In this document: positions 60,013-64,000 of the stretch, one piece after another | Layout: each line of letters starts with the position of its first letter | Numbering within the stretch: the stretch's first letter is position 1 | From: Halalkalicoccus sp. CG83 | Lineage (GTDB): Archaea > Halobacteriota > Halobacteria > Halobacteriales > Halalkalicoccaceae | Length of the DNA stretch: 64,000 nt | Assembly: GCF_037081715.1 (NCBI RefSeq) | Contig: NZ_JAZDDH010000001.1 | Coordinates: forward strand, 744,001 to 808,000 | Reading direction: 5' to 3' | Notes under the pieces: generated by a model | The model's input: the letters and a program-made list of their open reading frames with translations, nothing else | The model's database searches: none | Told to the model about the DNA's origin: nothing | Program-made: the position numbers and the translations under genes

Positions 60013-60145
60013 TGAGAAATATTCGGGTCGATCTCATTCGGCTACTCAGCGATCGATACGCAATTCCCGTTGACCAGCGAGTTCATTCCAAATGAGGGCC
60101 AGAAGAATCGCTGATTCTGCCAGCTCCGTGTCCAAACACGCCCCG

Positions 60146-60655
60146 TTATTCCGAACCGAGTGGCTCGTCCTCGAAGAGGCGCTGTGCTCGTCGATAGATC
60201 GGTGCTTCTAGCCAATCACGGGCGTCCGCCATCTCCTCGAGTTTCATCCGTGCCTCACACCGCGTAATGGCCCCGCGGTTGACGAGTGCGTTCACGACGA
60301 TCGACGAAATCGCAGCTCGGACAGCAACCAGCGGTTGGAGTTCGGGAAGCGCCCGCAGATCGTCGGTGAGCAGAAAATCCACGGCTTCGTCTCGGGCAAG
60401 AACTGCACAGCTTCCTTCTCCGATGTCGATTCGCGAGGATTCGAATCTCGGATCGTCCACAGTATGGACGGTTAGGTGTTCGCGGTGTCGCAGAACTCGT
60501 CGTGCGGCGTCCTCTGCTGGATCGTCGTATTCCACGGTTCCTTCGAGCTCCGCGATCACCGTTTCGGTCGTCTGAACGTCGAATTCAGCGAGTACCGGTG
60601 GGAGGAGATCGACAGTGGCCAGAGAAACCAACGCGCTAGTGTCCGCAACGAGCAT
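60146..60655 (-). CDS. PIN-like toxin (DUF3368-like)
   Basis: The 169-residue protein begins MLVADTSALVSLATVDLLPP with the first Asp. ETVIAELEGTVEYDD carries the Glu, RIDIGEGSCAVLARDE a second acidic pair, and VDFLLTDDLRALPEL the late Asp residues. The GEG..A block is typical of the DUF3368 branch of PIN-fold toxins. It starts directly at the stop of the upstream antitoxin gene (TAGATG). It should be an RNase toxin, and its motifs are intact. Confidence 0.8.
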   Translation of the reverse strand: MLVADTSALVSLATVDLLPPVLAEFDVQTTETVIAELEGTVEYDDPAEDAARRVLRHREHLTVHTVDDPRFESSRIDIGEGSCAVLARDEAVDFLLTDDLRALPELQPLVAVRAAISSIVVNALVNRGAITRCEARMKLEEMADARDWLEAPIYRRAQRLFEDEPLGSE

Positions 60656-60955
60656 CTACAGTTCCGCGAGGTCGTCAGCGAGCTCGCCGCCGTGATCGAG
60701 GAGGGTCTTCGAAGCGCGAACGGATTCAGCGTCTTGCCGGCCGATGAACTCCTTCAGGACCTCAAAACCGATTTGATCGTCGAGATAGAGTTCCACGACA
60801 GCCTCCTGGAACGCCTCGTCTTCGATCTCCGCTAAGTATTCTCGGAGCGCCTCCGTGACGAGTTCCGTCAGGTTCTTGTGGGTGATTTTGGCCGCTACGT
60901 CTGCTTTCTCGATGAGCCTCGTTGGAAGTCGGAAATTGACTTTACTCGTTCCCAT
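60656..60955 (-). CDS. Ribbon-helix-helix antitoxin
   Basis: The 99-residue protein starts MGTSKVNFRLPTRLIEKADV, then AAKITHKNLTELVTEALREY, a ribbon-helix-helix DNA-binding domain, followed by an acidic helical tail for toxin binding. Its stop adjoins the start of the PIN-like toxin gene, so the two form an operon. Self-repression is expected by family rule. Upstream is a GC-poor region that may contain the operator. Confidence 0.82.
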   Translation of the reverse strand: MGTSKVNFRLPTRLIEKADVAAKITHKNLTELVTEALREYLAEIEDEAFQEAVVELYLDDQIGFEVLKEFIGRQDAESVRASKTLLDHGGELADDLAEL

Positions 60956-62147
60956 CCCCCGGTCACCTTCGTACGTACACTGTCCTCACGGTTGGATAAG
61001 CATTTCACCGATCCTCCACGGTAGGTGAGTAACTGGCGGGTACTCCGATCAGCGGCGCGAAGCCGATGACGCTAGGTCGGGAACCGTTGTCGAGTACGCA
61101 GGAGACCCGGTAGTCCTCTCGATTACAGGCGGCTCGCTTGTCACCGTCAGTAGACATTACACCTCGAACTAGCGCGACGCTCGGCGTCTTGAGACTGCGA
61201 TCACAGGTCGAGATGGCGCAGTGATCCTCGACTCGTTACGCCCTATCAGTCGGGACGGAACGGAGAATCGATATTGGCGGGAAGAGCCGGTAACGAGCGT
61301 GATCGAGGAGGACGCGCGCTTCTCGAGTCTCCGTTATCGTCAATACGTCGTAGCCGTCGGTGGGCTGTTGAAGAGCAGTCGATCCTCACTCGCTACTCCG
61401 ACCGGACACGCCTCAGAACAATTCCTGCTCGATCAGCTCGTCCACTTCATCCGTCGGTGCGGTGTTGAGACTGCTATCGGTCAGATGCCGTTCCATGTTT
61501 AGCGATCGATTGATCTCCGCTCTGTTTTTCGTTCCTGGACGAGCTCGTCGTCGCGACTCTACACAACCCGAGGAGCTCTCACGAATGACAACAGAACGGA
61601 CGGTCGATCTTCTCGAGGAACGACGATACTGATGAGTTGGCCGTACCGTACAGCGTGTCGGTACGAGACCCTGGAGGTTGTATTCCGTTAGATCTCTATT
61701 TCAGTGAGGGTGTAGGTAGCTTGTAGAGCCAACCGATCCGCGAGAGAGGTGGCGGTCGTGGTTACGGTATCATCTTATTCTGCCACGAAGGCCATCGGAC
61801 CACCCGACCCGGACAACTGACGCCCGAAGCGCCCGTTCGTCCGGCGGTCAATCAACCGCGGCACTCCTCGCAACCATGGCTTGTCCATCTGCCCGGTGAT
61901 AACGCGGCGGCGTGTGCAACGTTAACACTGATACGAGCCAGCCGCATAGGGGGTGATAGCGCGGGCGTGGCCCCGACTGTAGGAGGTCAGATTTCACGCC
62001 CGCCGCGGCTTCTGTACGTCCCCCGGCAGTGATAATGAGCAGCTCCCTCTCACGATCACGCCTCCAGATCCCTGTGAGTAGATGGTTAAGAGGCCCTACC
62101 CTCTGTTCGAGAAACAAACACAAAGTAGTGAGCCAGGTGTATTGATT
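60956..62147. other. Long stretch without a convincing gene
   Basis: Several frames are open (for example 61221-61502 on the plus strand), but none reads like a known or well-folded protein. A minus-strand phrase MERHLTDSSLNTAPTDEVDE followed by LIEQELF and a stop at about 61495-61411 could be a 27-codon scrap. Near 61025-61075 ACTGGCGGG and GGCGCGAAGCC weakly recall the two-hairpin motif at 59542. Confidence 0.4.
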
Positions 62148-62336
62148 ATGACGATCTGCGGATATGTAACCCCATCTGGTCCCTGTGAGCACATAGTCGC
62201 CGACGAGAATGATATCTGTTTCATGCACAGCGGTAACGGGACGCCACTAGGACATGGCGCGCCACCCGGCAATCAAAAATTCCGATTCTGCCATCGCCCG
62301 CGCGTGAGCTGGACGGGTCTAGACCGTGTCAACTGA
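62148..62336 (+). CDS. Small Cys/His protein, possibly truncated phage-type protein
   Basis: From the ATG at 62148 the 62-residue product reads MTICGYVTPSGPCEHIVADE, then CFMHSGNGTPLGHGAPPGNQ. The spaced Cys/His residues suggest a zinc knuckle. The HGAPPGNQ phrase is typical of the N-terminus of phage small-terminase-like and related haloarchaeal proteins that run on for another 100 residues or more. Here the frame leaves the family after NQKFRF, so it is probably a truncated gene. A TATA-like stretch upstream is not clear. Confidence 0.5.
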   Translation: MTICGYVTPSGPCEHIVADENDICFMHSGNGTPLGHGAPPGNQKFRFCHRPRVSWTGLDRVN

Positions 62337-62810
62337 TCTCCCACTCGGATCGGAGAGGCGACGTGAGTCCAGACGTAGACAACAGGGACGCCCTATGACA
62401 ACAGGCACATACGAATATCTTTTACTTGCCAGCGGAGGACCACCGAACTGATTCCAAGAGCGACCGCGAGCAGCCCCCGGCGGGAAGAAATCCAGACCGC
62501 TAGCTGAGACGCGTTATTTGGTAGAAGAGTCTCTTTCTTAGAACTCCTCAATCAATCGGTGTGGCTACTCAGTGCTGAGGCCGGGTTCAGTATGATGGAA
62601 CCACTGGACCGAGTTCGTCGGCATCAACAGCGATCTCGAATACGACTATACGTGGAGCGGCTTTGAGCTGGACGGTGCGAGTGACTGCGCAGTGGCGAAA
62701 GAGTAGAAGAGACGCGGGTGCGGTCATTTACCACACCATGTTCATTCTCTCAGAGAGTTTCTCAGAGAGATACAGAAGTAATATTTAATGGTAGTGATTC
62801 CCGATAGGGT
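62337..62810. other. Stretch with a protein scrap
   Basis: At about 62606-62706 the plus strand reads TEFVGINSDLEYDYTWSGFE, then LDGASDCAVAKE and a stop, without a start. I do not recognise it. The last 60 bp before 62811 are AT-rich (AGTAATATTTAATGG) and should hold the promoter of the lipoprotein gene. Confidence 0.35.
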
Positions 62811-63254
62811 ATGCGACGCAGAACTTTCCTCGCTAGTACTGGGATTGCATCAATTACAGCTCTTGCTGGATGTTCGCTTGACCCGACCGATACCTACGAA
62901 GGCAGCGACGATGGCGATATAGAGGAAAGCAGTGACGATACAGTTCAAAAGGGCGCTGATAACTCAGAAGCCGAGAGCGCTAATGAATCATCTCCTGATG
63001 AGGATGAAGACGCTCCGACCGACAACGATAGTGATGAGGAGAACAATGCAGACAGAGCTGAAGACGAAGACGATGCTTCGAAAAACTCAGACGACGAGCT
63101 CGACCTAATTGAAAACGAAGAGGAGAGTGAGGACCAGAGAAATGCCAGCGATAGTGATGAAGAGAGCAATGCAGACAGACTTGAAGACGGTACTCCGGAA
63201 AGCTCAGATGACGAGCTCGACCTAATTGAAAACGAAGAGGAGAGTGATGACTAG
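62811..63254 (+). CDS. Very acidic lipoprotein with internal repeats
   Basis: The 147-residue protein has a short Arg-rich signal (MRRRTFLASTGIASITALAG) and a lipobox with Cys21. The rest is made of Ser, Asp, Glu and Asn, with the block DDELDLIENEEES present twice and SDEE.NADR.ED twice. It is probably an unstructured, lipid-anchored surface spacer or cation-binding chain. After the stop the repeat pattern seems to run on for a few codons (NTSDSNVASG), so the stop may have shortened a longer protein. Confidence 0.65.
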   Translation: MRRRTFLASTGIASITALAGCSLDPTDTYEGSDDGDIEESSDDTVQKGADNSEAESANESSPDEDEDAPTDNDSDEENNADRAEDEDDASKNSDDELDLIENEEESEDQRNASDSDEESNADRLEDGTPESSDDELDLIENEEESDD

Positions 63255-63372
63255 AGAAATACTAGCGATAGTAATGTGGCAAGCGGTCACGAAAGTGGTA
63301 GTTTATCGGAATCAATCAACATTGAGGTGTAGTCCAAGGGAAAGTGGTTAGGAACCATCAAGTCGGATACGT

Positions 63373-63564
63373 CTACCAAGCACTGTCGACTTCATCTTGG
63401 GGATCGCGAAGCTGGGCTCTCAGACAAGTCGCACATACCCCCCCCCTCTGGTGAATAGATCTTTCCTTGATCCTGGAGTCGTTGTAGCTCTCCGTAATTT
63501 CCTCTCGCGAATAGCCCGCATTCGCAAGCAGTTCGATACCTGCTGAGTTGGAAACTCCACACAT
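63373..63564 (-). CDS. Small hypothetical protein with a Cys pair
   Basis: The 63-residue product (LLANAGYSREEITESYNDSR near the middle, GGVCATCLRAQL near the end) has a C-x2-C pair but no second pair. It may be a small regulator or a scrap. I do not recognise it. It is read toward the lipoprotein gene, with about 120 bp between. Confidence 0.4.
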   Translation of the reverse strand: MCGVSNSAGIELLANAGYSREEITESYNDSRIKERSIHQRGGVCATCLRAQLRDPQDEVDSAW

Positions 63565-63672
63565 TATGAGATTTAGTGTCGTTTCACTTTTAATCAGAAC
63601 TCAAAAACTCGAATTCTTCTCAGAAGAACCTTCATCACTATTGTTTAGTCGATTCTACTTAGAAACACGTCT

Positions 63673-64000
63673 ATGACAGGATCTGTCTATTCCAGCGTCG
63701 ATGAGTTTGACGAGACAACTCGCTCGTTGCTTGAGGACCACCTCTCCGACGACGAGACGGTACTCCTTGGAATCGACTGTACAAGGGACCGATGGTGGAC
63801 TCTCTGGTATGGGAGAGCGCCTTCTCGGAAACTGCTTCTCACTAATCACCGAGTTATCGACGTCAAGTCCGGCAGATTCGATACGCAGTTCATGGCGTTC
63901 CGTCTTGAAGAGATGAATCCCCCGGTCTGTGAATTTCTGCTTCGAGGCAATTATCTCACGCTTCAGGGAAGCGATATCGAACGCCGATACCGGGTCAAAG
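63673..64000 (+). CDS. PH-domain-like protein, N-terminal part (runs off the window)
   Basis: From the ATG at 63673 the frame stays open to the right edge and gives at least 109 residues. DDETVLLGIDCTRDRWWTLW, then RKLLLTNHRVIDVKSGRFDT and YLTLQGSDIERRYRV resemble bacterial PH-like (bPH/YokE-type) domains, in which TNxRVI is a common strand. The function of such domains is binding, often at membranes. The remainder of the gene lies outside the window. Confidence 0.6.
   Translation, partial: MTGSVYSSVDEFDETTRSLLEDHLSDDETVLLGIDCTRDRWWTLWYGRAPSRKLLLTNHRVIDVKSGRFDTQFMAFRLEEMNPPVCEFLLRGNYLTLQGSDIERRYRVK

Noticed and set aside
61221-61502. A 93-codon plus-strand gene
   Set aside because: It shows no recognisable motif, no promoter or ribosome site, and codon use unlike the nearby real genes. 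It is left as noncoding.

Overview
The window comes from a halophilic archaeon (class Halobacteria); I cannot fix the genus. Most proteins are strongly acidic. Several exported proteins carry twin-arginine signals or lipoboxes. Promoters look like archaeal TATA boxes. Families typical of haloarchaea are present: Orc1/Cdc6, DUF1616, DUF2080-TnpB elements, an AglF-type nucleotidyltransferase and VapBC pairs. I saw no rRNA, tRNA or CRISPR array.

Region 1 (about 1-32 kb) is a cell-surface glycan locus. It holds one GT2 and four GT4-type glycosyltransferases, two Wzx-like flippases, one O-antigen polymerase/ligase-like protein, and four alkaline-phosphatase-superfamily enzymes. Three of those look like sulfatases but have Thr or Ser where sulfatases have the formylglycine Cys. 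A sugar-nucleotide-type nucleotidyltransferase stands divergent to a CDP-glycerol glycerophosphotransferase-like gene. Large membrane proteins and secreted Tat substrates complete the set. Parts, especially 13-30 kb, are visibly AT-rich compared with the rest, which suggests transfer. The inferred job is assembly, flipping, polymerisation and phosphate-type decoration of a surface polymer. Relics of Orc1, VapC, epimerase, dehydrogenase and insertion-sequence genes are scattered through it.

Region 2 (about 32-48 kb) is an accessory, plasmid-like stretch. Its most striking content is a cassette of about 2.1 kb present twice in direct orientation (32319-34434 and 38507-40625). Each copy has a PhiH1-like winged-helix repressor gene, a palindromic operator, a divergent promoter with a leader that folds as a perfect three-way junction, two overlapping small zinc-finger genes, a coiled-coil protein gene, a tiny Pro-rich reading frame and a closing hairpin. 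The second copy abuts an intact orc1/cdc6. Between the copies lie two VapBC pairs and a DUF2080-TnpB element with runs of short hairpins on both sides. Degraded vapC-orc1 modules occur at 5.6-6.5 kb and 47.1-47.9 kb. An aglF-like gene and a uronyl-epimerase lipoprotein link this part back to glycan synthesis.

Region 3 (about 48-64 kb) is more chromosome-like. It has two related HTH regulators, DUF4870 and helix-hairpin-helix proteins, lipoproteins, a membrane protein fused to an endonuclease/exonuclease/phosphatase domain, and a lamin-tail-domain protein. Decayed toxin-antitoxin genes, a frameshifted methyltransferase, one intact RHH-PIN pair, solo TnpB right ends and a long gene-poor stretch (60.9-62.8 kb) make up the remainder.
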